From Prevotella sp. (GTDB lineage: Bacteria > Bacteroidota > Bacteroidia > Bacteroidales > Bacteroidaceae), in the NCBI GenBank assembly GCA_022486815.1, contig JAKVJW010000009.1, positions 1-64,000 on the forward strand: a DNA stretch of 64,000 nucleotides, in the 5' to 3' direction. The notes beneath the pieces were generated by a model. It saw only the letters and a list, made by a program, of their open reading frames with translations. It had not been told where the DNA came from and did not search any database. Positions 35,383-43,455 of the stretch are shown here, piece by piece (the first letter of the stretch is position 1; each line of letters opens with the position of its first letter). The position numbers were made by a program, and so were the translations under genes.

Positions 35383-36771
35383 CTATTTCCTTTTTCTAAT
35401 TATCTTAGGATGAATAAACAAGCCAGTCAGTAAGATGATGACGATTAAAATTCCAAACACATTGACATAAACAGTTGAAAAAAGCCCTTTCATCCAATTT
35501 GTGAAAAAACGGCCAACATGGATTTCTAACGCCACATTCCATAATGGCATGCCTTGCTCTTTCAACGTCTCTGGAGTTTTTCCAAATTCCTTCGAAATCT
35601 CTTTTCCATGATTATCTATGATACCTTTTCTTTTATCAAAAAGAATATAATGATTACGATTTAAATCTTTAGAGAATCCAACTACGGCAATATTTTTTCC
35701 TATATTTTTTGTTACCTCATTTTCTGTATCATAGATATATGCACCTTTTAGTGAACCAACCAACCACTTTGTACTATCTATTGGCTCAAAAACATTCAAA
35801 CCCATGCTAGTAAGTTTGGGATGTCTATTCATTTTCTTTATATTCCCGTCTAGTTTATCTAACCAAAACATTGATTGACTAGTTGCCAACATCCATTTCC
35901 CAGCATAAGCATTCCATCTTATCGCTCTCAAATCCTTTATATTTTTACTATTAGTATGATAGGTCACATTACATAATAATCCAGCAAGAGGATCACGTAA
36001 ACATAAACCTGTAATAACAATCTTTAAAGTAAAAAGGATTAGCCATAATCCCAAAATATTATGCCACTTCAATACTGTTTTTTTAATTCTTTTCCTACCA
36101 AACGAAAAAAGGATTCCTGTAATTGTAAGAGTAATCAGTACTATTGCTATAAAATCTATAAAATATACACCTAGAGATCCATTTATCTCTCCTGTATGCA
36201 TTTTCTTCGCTATAGAAAACAGATTAACTTTTACGTCTTTATTAGGATTCTTTATGCTATAATATGTAAAATGATTATAAGGTGGTAAACTGGTAATAAC
36301 AGAATCCTCTGAAACCACCACCACCATGTTTCCCTTTATGGTCATATCGCGGACAGGTATGTCGCATAGTCTTATCCACTTATCTTTCCAAATATATAAA
36401 GCCCATGAAGATGCTGCAAGTAATTGTCTATGCTGATTCATAGTCACAGTAAGAATATTCCTGTTATCAGCTCCCTCAGGTAATCCATTATTCATAGACT
36501 TGAAGAACGAGAAATGGGAATCTGTCTGCCAGACTCCCGCATTTCCCCAAACAATCACATTGTGAGTACTCCGTACAAGCGTGCCTCTGACAATACCATT
36601 ATTATAGTTGTTGATGTTATAACTTTCAGGCAAATATGTTCGATTTATATCTTGGCTAGCTAAAGCCTTGCGATGGTTTAAGATAATGCCTGTTATACTG
36701 AAGAATACTATAATAATAGCAATGCCTAGCCCTAGTCGTTTATGCCATTTTCGAAATACTCTTTTCTTCAT
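35383..36771 (-). CDS. PepSY-type membrane protein
   Basis: A 462-residue inner-membrane protein with helices near residues 12-32, 205-227, 240-262 and 437-457. The RKWHKRLGLGIAIII start and KWHNILGLWL are the conserved His-containing helices of the PepSY_TM/iron-regulated membrane protein family, which accompanies siderophore and heme receptors and may reduce or release metal from the ligand. A long beta-rich periplasmic domain separates helices 3 and 4. The start codon directly abuts the receptor stop, so the two are co-translated. Confidence 0.82.
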   Translation of the reverse strand: MKKRVFRKWHKRLGLGIAIIIVFFSITGIILNHRKALASQDINRTYLPESYNINNYNNGIVRGTLVRSTHNVIVWGNAGVWQTDSHFSFFKSMNNGLPEGADNRNILTVTMNQHRQLLAASSWALYIWKDKWIRLCDIPVRDMTIKGNMVVVVSEDSVITSLPPYNHFTYYSIKNPNKDVKVNLFSIAKKMHTGEINGSLGVYFIDFIAIVLITLTITGILFSFGRKRIKKTVLKWHNILGLWLILFTLKIVITGLCLRDPLAGLLCNVTYHTNSKNIKDLRAIRWNAYAGKWMLATSQSMFWLDKLDGNIKKMNRHPKLTSMGLNVFEPIDSTKWLVGSLKGAYIYDTENEVTKNIGKNIAVVGFSKDLNRNHYILFDKRKGIIDNHGKEISKEFGKTPETLKEQGMPLWNVALEIHVGRFFTNWMKGLFSTVYVNVFGILIVIILLTGLFIHPKIIRKRK

Positions 36772-38862
36772 TTAGTTAAATTTTACTTTTACACCAAACA
36801 CGACAGACGTCCCTGGAGTGTAATTGGCATATCTCCTATTTATCCAATCTACTCTATTATCAACCTGATCGAAGATATTATCTATACCTAGACTTGGTTC
36901 TATCTGTAGCCATTTACTAATTACAAAGTTGTGGCTTGTATTAAGATTCCAGATACCAAAACCTGGAGCATCTTCATATCCAGGGTAGTATGTCTTGCTC
37001 TGTAATCGACCATTGATATTGATATTCAGTGTATATTTGTTCCACCACGTATGATTGTAGTTCGCCGCTAAAGTAACTGTATTTCTTACAGTTCGCTCAA
37101 GTGGTATCCATTCACCGCCAGTCTTTGTTGTAGCATACGTATACGCATAATTAGCTGTTAGCATGAAGCCATTGAAAGGATACAAACTTGCATTGGCATT
37201 GATACCACGCACAAAGCCCTTGTCACTATTAATATATCTGTTATAGGTCTTCATTTTTTTGAAAGAGTTTTCTGTCAGGTCTTGAGGGAAGGCCTCCAGC
37301 AACATCTGCTTAGAAGCATCATCAATGTCTATAACATCTTTTATAATCATATCATTTACAAAATTCATATATCCTGTTATATCTAACGAGAAAATATGAT
37401 TTCCATAACCTGCAGAGACACTAAAATAGTTACTCGTTTCAGGATCTAGGTCTTTATTGCCGAAGGTTACCACAGGTTTTCCACGCATATTACTATTGTA
37501 ATAATGATAATATAATTCATCAAGGCCAGGAGAACGGAATCCCATCGCATAATTAGCACGGAATCTGAATTTTCCTGGATTAAATAATAAAGCAGCCTTT
37601 GGAGTTATATGATTACCAAATGCCTCATTATGATCAAACCTTACGCCCAAAGTTGCAGTAAGTTCTTCTAGCAATTTAGTATCGTGCTGAGCATATCCTG
37701 AAATATTGTAAACATGCTTGTCAACATTGCCCGATGTTGTATTCATAAAATCATTTTTCCATTCACCACCGAATATTGTTGTGCTACCATTATAAAAATG
37801 ATTAATACTTTTTGCCTCTAGATCGTAAAGTTTCTGTTTCTTGCTCTGTGAGTAATCTCCTATATGATTTACGATAATGCCATTCTTTGCTACATCGGTA
37901 GCATATTCATTACCATATCTAAAGTTATGGCTCAAGAAGTCTACCTGCAGCGTATGGTTACTATTAAAGTCATATTTTGCACCTGCAGTCCATCTTGATG
38001 TTTTGAATCTCATGTCATAGTCATATCCACTAAGCCATCCATCCTGTTTTCTTGGACGATTAGTCTTTTTATAGTTATAGCTACCCTCTGCATAAAACAT
38101 AAGATTAGTTACCGGGTGTAATTCAAATCTCTGATTGACCATGTTTTGATTATATCCGACCACCAGTGGCTGTAGACTTAATGCAGTTTTTCCTACAGGT
38201 TTATCACCAGTATATTCATATTTATTATTTCGCCAACTATTAAGTTCATTATGCGAAAACGAGGTATAACTACTCAACCATTTCGTGTTAATATTTAGAT
38301 TTACATTCTCCGTCAAAGCCCCTTTCGCCCCTATACGAGTATTTGAAATCACACTTACAAGTTTATCTTTCGGTTGACTTGTTATGATATTTATTACGCC
38401 CCCAATAGCATCACTTCCATATAAAGCAGAGGCTGCACCATTAAGTACTTCAATACGTTTGATCTGTCCAATATTAATTTGGTTTAAATCGATATTTCCA
38501 GCTATATCGCCTATTACTTTTTGTCCATTTATTAAAATCAGTATATACTTGTTACCCATACCATTCAATCGAATATAGCTACCCATAGCTGATGGAGCAA
38601 ACTGCACATTAGGAACTAATCGTAATAATGCATCTTGAAAATCCGTTATACCGGCCTTAGCAATATCTCGAGCAGTCATAACATTTACTGGAGTTGTAGA
38701 ATTTTTCATTAGTTCACGATGTCCATTACCAGTAATAACGACCTGCTCTAACTGATGTATTCTTTTAAAGCTAGTTGTATCTTGTTTGTTTTCCTGAATA
38801 GCAGATGCATTTGTAATATTCGCACATAATGCAAAGGCCAATAGATATTGAGTTTTCTCCAT
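36772..38862 (-). CDS. TonB-dependent receptor, heme/porphyrin type
   Basis: A 696-residue receptor with a signal peptide (ANITNASA), a TonB-box-like QVVITG near residue 41, a plug domain (LILINGQKVIGDIAGN, SALYGSDAIGGVINI) and a 22-strand-type barrel. In the barrel, GFRSPGLDELYY followed by FGNKDLDPE corresponds to the FRAP and NPDL motifs that mark heme receptors of the HemR/HmuR group. Its partners are a periplasmic CbiK-like chelatase upstream and a PepSY protein downstream. Base composition is visibly more AT-rich than in core genes. Confidence 0.88.
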   Translation of the reverse strand: MEKTQYLLAFALCANITNASAIQENKQDTTSFKRIHQLEQVVITGNGHRELMKNSTTPVNVMTARDIAKAGITDFQDALLRLVPNVQFAPSAMGSYIRLNGMGNKYILILINGQKVIGDIAGNIDLNQINIGQIKRIEVLNGAASALYGSDAIGGVINIITSQPKDKLVSVISNTRIGAKGALTENVNLNINTKWLSSYTSFSHNELNSWRNNKYEYTGDKPVGKTALSLQPLVVGYNQNMVNQRFELHPVTNLMFYAEGSYNYKKTNRPRKQDGWLSGYDYDMRFKTSRWTAGAKYDFNSNHTLQVDFLSHNFRYGNEYATDVAKNGIIVNHIGDYSQSKKQKLYDLEAKSINHFYNGSTTIFGGEWKNDFMNTTSGNVDKHVYNISGYAQHDTKLLEELTATLGVRFDHNEAFGNHITPKAALLFNPGKFRFRANYAMGFRSPGLDELYYHYYNSNMRGKPVVTFGNKDLDPETSNYFSVSAGYGNHIFSLDITGYMNFVNDMIIKDVIDIDDASKQMLLEAFPQDLTENSFKKMKTYNRYINSDKGFVRGINANASLYPFNGFMLTANYAYTYATTKTGGEWIPLERTVRNTVTLAANYNHTWWNKYTLNININGRLQSKTYYPGYEDAPGFGIWNLNTSHNFVISKWLQIEPSLGIDNIFDQVDNRVDWINRRYANYTPGTSVVFGVKVKFN

Positions 38863-38895
38863 TTTACTATTATATTTCTATATGTATATTAAAAA

Positions 38896-39714
38896 TTAAT
38901 TCATTGCGTTTCGTATTTTCTCAACAATACGATCTTGTACCTCTGGAATTTCTAACAGTCCTTGATTAATAATTTTCACATCATAACCTTCGTTCTCAAG
39001 TGCTTGTCTCCATTTTCCATCTATATCTTCAACAGCATGATTACCAGCAATTAAGAGAAGAGGATATAATATAACCTTTTTAGCATTGTCTTTTTTAAGT
39101 ATGCGTTTGATCATTGCTAAGTCAGGATAATTCTCAATAGTTCCTACATGGAATTTTCTGTCCACCTCATTCTGCATAATGTAATCAACAAGAGAGTATA
39201 TTGCATTAGAAGAATCATCAGATCCATGACCTATTAGTACTAATTCTGTATTTTTGTCAACATGTATATGTTTTAATAGCACACGTACTAACCAGTGGCA
39301 GTCATCACTATTATATAATAAAGGTTTAGTAAATGTGATGCTGTCCGTATTAACACCCGTTATTCTTACATCGTTAATAAGTTTATCAGTCATCACTCCA
39401 TCTAGTAATTGGCAATTAGCAATAATAACACGTTGGTTCTTTAAACGTAGTCCTTTCAAAGCCTCATCTACGTTTAGTTTGTTTATACCTCTTTTTTTTA
39501 GAGATCTGATCACCATGTCTGATGTATAAGCCTCAGCCATCGTAGAATTAGGAAAAACTTTAGCAATTTTATCGTTTAAAACATCCATAGTTTTCTCTCT
39601 AGCAGCATCATTGCCTGTACCATAATATGCCATCATTATTGAAGGGGACTGAGCTTTAACTGAAGCCGTAGATAAGAAAAAATATCCAATTATTAATACG
39701 AGTAACTTATTCAT
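38896..39714 (-). CDS. Periplasmic CbiK-like sirohydrochlorin cobaltochelatase
   Basis: A 272-residue class II chelatase with a signal peptide (FFLSTASVKA), so it acts in the periplasm. The metal-site histidines lie in LVLIGHGSDD and LLLIAGNHAVED, and MMAYYGTGNDAAREKT is the family N-terminus. Cytosolic CbiK inserts cobalt into sirohydrochlorin; exported versions have been proposed to handle heme. Paired with a heme-type receptor it may insert or remove metal during uptake. ATG at 39714 is fixed by the promoter box 12 bp upstream. Confidence 0.88.
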   Translation of the reverse strand: MNKLLVLIIGYFFLSTASVKAQSPSIMMAYYGTGNDAAREKTMDVLNDKIAKVFPNSTMAEAYTSDMVIRSLKKRGINKLNVDEALKGLRLKNQRVIIANCQLLDGVMTDKLINDVRITGVNTDSITFTKPLLYNSDDCHWLVRVLLKHIHVDKNTELVLIGHGSDDSSNAIYSLVDYIMQNEVDRKFHVGTIENYPDLAMIKRILKKDNAKKVILYPLLLIAGNHAVEDIDGKWRQALENEGYDVKIINQGLLEIPEVQDRIVEKIRNAMN

Positions 39715-39726
39715 CTTTTTTGGTTG

Positions 39727-39734
39727 CAAAGGTA
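39727..39734 (-). promoter_or_regulatory. Promoter -7 box for the chelatase operon
   Basis: TACCTTTG on the minus strand matches TAnnTTTG, only 12 bp from the ATG, so the mRNA should be almost leaderless. Confidence 0.6.
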
Positions 39735-39805
39735 CTTGGTAAGCATAATGATTGCAATACCTAAAAAACATGATTTTCAAGTTATTATCAATGATAAAAG
39801 AGTAG

Positions 39806-40572
39806 GAATATCCATTGGCGGAATGAAAAAGGAAATCAATGTCGTTCAGGTGTTGTTCCTCGTTTCTCTGATAAGGAAGTAATAGCTCTGAGTTTGACGT
39901 CAGAATCTATTAGTATTGACAGCGAGAATTATCTTTTTGCTAAATTATCAGAGTATTGTTCCGAATTACCTCACTTGATATTCGACAGTTATACGACCGT
40001 CGAAAGCAAGCTGTAGGTCTATGTAAAATCATAAGACAGAATATTGCCAATTATATTGATGGTGGCGAGGAATATATTTGTGTTGTCTGCCGCATAGCAA
40101 GAGACAAACGTTCCCAGGTGGGGGAATCTGACTATAAGAAAGCTTCTTCATTTGAAATATTGTACTTCTCAAAATACTTATTACTACGGTTAAAAATTGC
40201 ATGCAGTTTGCGGATTAAGTAGAGTTATTCATTCTCTTGATTTGACAAAAGCTAGTGTTCGCGGTATCAGATATTTGAATGATGTCAAGTACGAATATCA
40301 CAATCGAAGCATATTCTGAGATCGAGGCTATATACGTGCCGGCATATAACTTGATTTGTTTGAAACGGCAAATATTAAATTGGAAGTTCCATAAAAACTC
40401 AATTAAAAGAACTAGAAGCCAATATTTATTCCATTTGCTAAAGCAAAAAAGAACAGAAACTGTTTTCTCTCAAATGTGCGACCGATTTATTCTTATAAGA
40501 ATTATGCAAAAAGAAACAAAGGAGTTGTTTACCCGGATTGTCGGGAAAATAAGTGCTCTTACAAGAGCATAA
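39806..40572 (+). mobile_element. Degenerate IS982-family transposase
   Basis: A near-complete but broken transposase. Its pieces in three frames follow the IS982 order: RFSDKEVIALSLT, SIDSENYLFAKL, RRKQAVGLCKIIRQN, IDGGEEYICV, VIHSLDLTKASV, DRGYIRAG, LDLFETANIKLEVPY, FSQMCDRF and LFTRIVGKISALT. Several frameshifts and stops make it inactive. I could not identify intact terminal inverted repeats. Confidence 0.8.
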
Positions 40573-40654
40573 ATAAATTACAGTAACAATAATATATTGC
40601 AATAAGAAATATAAATCGTCACTTTTAGGTATTGTAGTAAAAAGCCTTTTATGT

Positions 40655-40662
40655 TACTTTTG
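40655..40662 (+). promoter_or_regulatory. Promoter -7 box before the TetR fragment
   Basis: TACTTTTG fits TAnnTTTG, 31 bp ahead of the truncated TetR start. Confidence 0.45.
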
Positions 40663-40693
40663 CGAACGAAATAAAAGAACAACATTCAGAAGT

Positions 40694-40822
40694 ATGCAAA
40701 TACAGAAAGATTATACAAAAGAAGTAATAAAGAAATCCGCACAAAGATTATTTCTTAATAAGGGATTTTACAATTCTTTCTCCATTGTTGCTGATGTTGT
40801 AGCCGAGAAAATCTATATCTAA
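40694..40822 (+). pseudogene. TetR-family regulator, 5' fragment
   Basis: The first 28 residues (TKEVIKKSAQRLFLNKGFYN) are a typical TetR first helix and turn. The homology stops just before the expected helix-turn-helix, and the frame ends 14 codons later in DNA that belongs to the AbiEii relic on the other strand. No functional repressor remains. Confidence 0.6.
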
Positions 40823-40977
40823 GGTTGGACGTGCAGCGAAATGTTCGTAGGCATACATTAAGGCACCACCTTTTAGATAAAAATTATCTTTATACCGACT
40901 TACCGACAAGCGAAACAACAGGCGTTCCTGAAAGTATCTTGTTAATATAGTCTGATAGAAAGTGTTTTCAGCAGTAT
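40783..40977 (-). pseudogene. AbiEii-type nucleotidyltransferase, internal fragment
   Basis: On the minus strand an uninterrupted frame reads RYFQERLLFRLSVSRYKDNF, then YLKGGALMYAYEHFAARP and TLDIDFLGYNISNNG. This is the nucleotidyltransferase core of AbiEii/type IV toxin proteins (GG then the DxD of DIDFLG). No start codon and no C-terminal half are present, and no AbiEi antitoxin gene was found. Confidence 0.7.
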
Positions 40978-41042
40978 ATTAAACCAATCGATACTGCCTG
41001 AAATTGTAGAATTCTACAAATAAAGTAAGTAAATTGACTTTG
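40973..41042 (+). repeat. 70-bp direct repeat, right copy
   Basis: Gap-free match (61/70) to 33346-33415, in the same orientation 7,627 bp away. Confidence 0.75.
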
Positions 41043-41082
41043 AATTTAAAGAATATTTCATATCTTTACGGAAATAGGCGAT

Positions 41083-41133
41083 ATGGAAATTAAACGAGAC
41101 CTTTATTTACATAAGGTGTTCAGTGTACGATAG
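41083..41133 (+). pseudogene. DUF4143 ATPase, 5' fragment
   Basis: Starts MEIKRDLYLHK, the characteristic N-terminus of the Bacteroidetes AAA_14/DUF4143 ATPases, then stops after 16 codons, before any Walker A motif. Confidence 0.55.
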
Positions 41134-41341
41134 CAGATAGTTTACCTTAAATCAAGTTTGCTGCGGCTTATTGACTTGATTTATCCGCAAAATATGCGGC
41201 TTATTTTGTGGCTTTAGCCGCAAAAGTAATAGCATCTAATGTGAAGTTTTTAGAAACTACATTAAACCCAGATGCGTGGGGGCATAGTCCTGAACATGTA
41301 GTCTATTGAGAGATAAGTAATGTTTGTATCAATGTCCTTTA
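41134..41341. other. Intergenic region with short GCGGCTTATT repeats
   Basis: Contains two copies of GCGGCTTATT (about 41164 and 41201) and overlapping hairpins CCGCA/TGCGG and GGCT/AGCC. No gene seen. It probably derives from the 3' flank of the decayed ATPase locus. Confidence 0.4.
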
Positions 41342-42025
41342 TCATAATTTGCGTAATGCAGGTGGTATGTAATCCAAGTGCTCTTTTGCGTACTCAAAAG
41401 CCTGATCCTTGTTCATCTTTTTAAGGTGGACTTCGTTGCAAAGAAAGTCAATGATCATTCCTTCTTTTAGGGGGTATTTGCTTTTTTTATAGTATTCATC
41501 ACATAGTACTGCTCTTAATTTGCAGCCCAAATATTCTTCATTCACTTTCTTCCCAAGATGAATGCGTTTTGAAAATAAAACATCGTTATGAGTTTCATTT
41601 TGGCATACCGCTATATGAAGGTCTTCTAGTTCACTATTGGAAAGACCACTGGCTTCTTTTATGGATTCCAGTACATTGTGTGGCCCTGTCACCAACAGGC
41701 CATTTATTACGCAACTTCGTAGAAGATATGAATAATAGATGCTGTCATCATTGCTAACCACGAAATCTATTCCGACACGGTTTCCTCCCTTGTAAGAATC
41801 GGTTCGTTTTATTCCTCTTCTGTGTATATATAAATGGTTTTGATTGTTTTTCTGCAATTCGTTCTTATGTACCGAATTATCTTCAAACTCTCCATCTTTG
41901 TAATAATAAACTTCAATCTCTTTCGGGTAGATGGTCAACCTGTTGAGTGATAACTTTGAACTTGTCAGAAACTCTGATGCTCTTAGTTGGAGTTCATTAA
42001 CTTTTTCTTGAATATTCGATTTCAT
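41342..42025 (-). CDS. Conserved hypothetical protein, possibly DNA-glycosylase-like
   Basis: A 227-residue soluble protein without a signal peptide. The middle (YKGGNRVGIDFVVS, YYSYLLRSCVINGLLVTGPHNVLESI, then VLFSKRIHLGK) is conserved-looking and faintly resembles alkyladenine (MPG-type) DNA glycosylases, but I see no confident catalytic motif. It precedes the tRNA-proximal DUF1847 gene on the same strand (42-bp region after that gene's stop), so they may share a transcript. Function unknown. Confidence 0.55.
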   Translation of the reverse strand: MKSNIQEKVNELQLRASEFLTSSKLSLNRLTIYPKEIEVYYYKDGEFEDNSVHKNELQKNNQNHLYIHRRGIKRTDSYKGGNRVGIDFVVSNDDSIYYSYLLRSCVINGLLVTGPHNVLESIKEASGLSNSELEDLHIAVCQNETHNDVLFSKRIHLGKKVNEEYLGCKLRAVLCDEYYKKSKYPLKEGMIIDFLCNEVHLKKMNKDQAFEYAKEHLDYIPPALRKL

Positions 42026-42048
42026 GGTTATATTTAAGGTTTACGGAT

Positions 42049-42654
42049 TTATACTTCGTCTTCGTCCATGATACCCAGTTTCTTCCTCCAATAGCGGCTG
42101 TAGATTGCTCCCAGCGGATTGTGGGCGAGAAGGCGGTCTTTTACTACGAGCGTTGTGACCGGGCCGTTGCAATTGGCATTGAAGATCGCATCGTGGCCGA
42201 CACATAATCCACAACTGATGAATAGCTCTACCTTCCGGTCGTTGAGAAACTTGGCCTGAAACTTCGGGTTGCACATTGCTTCATGTTCCAGTTCCGGCTT
42301 GACCTGTTTCAGTCCCAGCTCTTTCTTTGCTACACTGCAATTCTTGCAACAGATGCTATAGAATTCAAAGCCTTGTTTCTTGAAGAACCGCTCTATATAA
42401 TGGGCTTCGTCGTTCAGTCCGATACAGAACGCCATACCAAGCCGCTTATAGCCCATCGCCTTGGCGAACTCTGCGGTCTCTTGCAGTCGAGTAATGTTGC
42501 TGTAGAAGGTTGCTTCCACGTATGCTGCAGCTTTCATAATCTGTTTTTCATCTTCGGTATAGGCAGCGATCACTTCGTCGGTTGTCAGATTCGAACAATT
42601 GATGCCTTTTGTGTAACAGGCATGAGATTTACAACTTGCACATTTATCCTTCAT
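42049..42654 (-). CDS. DUF1847 cysteine-rich metal-binding protein
   Basis: A 201-residue cytoplasmic protein with many cysteines: CASCKSHAC at the N-terminus, CCKNCSVAKKELG in the centre, and CGLCVGHDAIF and NCNGPVTTLVVKDRLLAHNPLGAIY towards the C-terminus. This is the DUF1847 signature. The cysteine clusters probably bind zinc or an Fe-S cluster; the reaction is unknown. It shares strand and spacing with the hypothetical gene downstream. Confidence 0.85.
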   Translation of the reverse strand: MKDKCASCKSHACYTKGINCSNLTTDEVIAAYTEDEKQIMKAAAYVEATFYSNITRLQETAEFAKAMGYKRLGMAFCIGLNDEAHYIERFFKKQGFEFYSICCKNCSVAKKELGLKQVKPELEHEAMCNPKFQAKFLNDRKVELFISCGLCVGHDAIFNANCNGPVTTLVVKDRLLAHNPLGAIYSRYWRKKLGIMDEDEV

Positions 42655-42822
42655 ATTCTATTATACCTATAAAAGTATTTCGGGCCAGTTTGCTATTGAC
42701 TGACTCCTAAACAGGTGTATGTGTTGAATTGATGAAGTGATTGATTGTTGACATACCATTTTACTTTACGTGTCGATTTTCCGGCTGTAGAATGATATAA
42801 AAGTGATTTTTGGGAATAAAAA

Positions 42823-42844
42823 AAGGGAAATATTAATTTCCCTT
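42823..42844 (-). terminator. tRNA-His terminator
   Basis: Inverted repeat AAGGGAAAT/ATTTCCCTT followed on the minus strand by a run of T residues, about 40 bp after the tRNA 3' end. Confidence 0.75.
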
Positions 42845-42884
42845 ATTTCTTTCAAATGCCCTTTAGATAAGGACTTTTCGATGG

Positions 42885-42959
42885 GGTGGGAGGAGGGACT
42901 CGAACCCACGACATTCAGAACCACAATCTGACGCTCTAACCAACTGAACTACACCCACC
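42885..42959 (-). tRNA. tRNA-His (anticodon GTG)
   Basis: Anticodon stem TCAGA/TCTGA encloses loop TTGTGGT (anticodon GTG). An encoded G-1 precedes the acceptor GTGGGTG, facing discriminator C, as tRNA-His requires. As I fold it, the acceptor (T6-T67) and T stem (T50-T64) each contain one T-T mismatch; everything else pairs. CCA not encoded. Confidence 0.9.
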
Positions 42960-42988
42960 ATCTTTGCTTTCTTGTCTGAAAGCGGTTG

Positions 42989-42996
42989 CAAAGGTA
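42989..42996 (-). promoter_or_regulatory. Promoter -7 box for tRNA-His
   Basis: TACCTTTG on the minus strand matches TAnnTTTG, 30 bp before the tRNA 5' end. Confidence 0.6.
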
Positions 42997-43048
42997 AGGG
43001 ATTTTTCTTGTTTTGCCAAATAAATCCCTTACTTTTTTATTAATTTAT

Positions 43049-43453
43049 TTAATTAGCCGGCGTTTTAGGCGCAACAGGAGCACTTTGCTGTGCACCACTG
43101 CTTGCAGGAGCTGCTGTACCTTTAGCTGCATTGGTTGTAGGTACTCCCTGTGCACTTTGGCCAGGCATTTCAGGCACTGCTGTATTTGTCGTTGTGGCTG
43201 ATTTCTCCATGACACTTTCATTTTCTGTGGATTTCGGAGCAACATAAGCACAAAGAACGCTGATGACAACCATCGCAATGGCCAAACCCCATGTGGCCTT
43301 TTCTATAAAATCGGTGGTTTTGCGGACACCCATGATCTGGTTAGAAGAAGAGAAGTTAGAAGCTAATCCACCTCCCTTGGATTCCTGGATCAAGACGATG
43401 CCAATCATCAGAATTGATACCAGTACAATGATGATGATTAATACTGTATACAT
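43049..43453 (-). CDS. secG: Preprotein translocase subunit SecG
   Basis: A 134-residue SecYEG accessory subunit. Two transmembrane helices (about residues 3-23 and 53-72) flank the conserved loop QESKGGGLASNFSSSNQIMG. The C-terminal 55 residues are a low-complexity Ala/Pro/Ser/Thr tail, longer than in proteobacterial SecG but common in Bacteroidetes. It is the last gene of a tight four-gene operon (2-bp gap to the preceding gene). Confidence 0.93.
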   Translation of the reverse strand: MYTVLIIIIVLVSILMIGIVLIQESKGGGLASNFSSSNQIMGVRKTTDFIEKATWGLAIAMVVISVLCAYVAPKSTENESVMEKSATTTNTAVPEMPGQSAQGVPTTNAAKGTAAPASSGAQQSAPVAPKTPAN

Positions 43454-43455
43454 TT

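Noticed and set aside
39806..40572. Active IS982 element
   Set aside because: The transposase is split by several stops and frameshifts, and I could not find clear terminal inverted repeats or target duplications.
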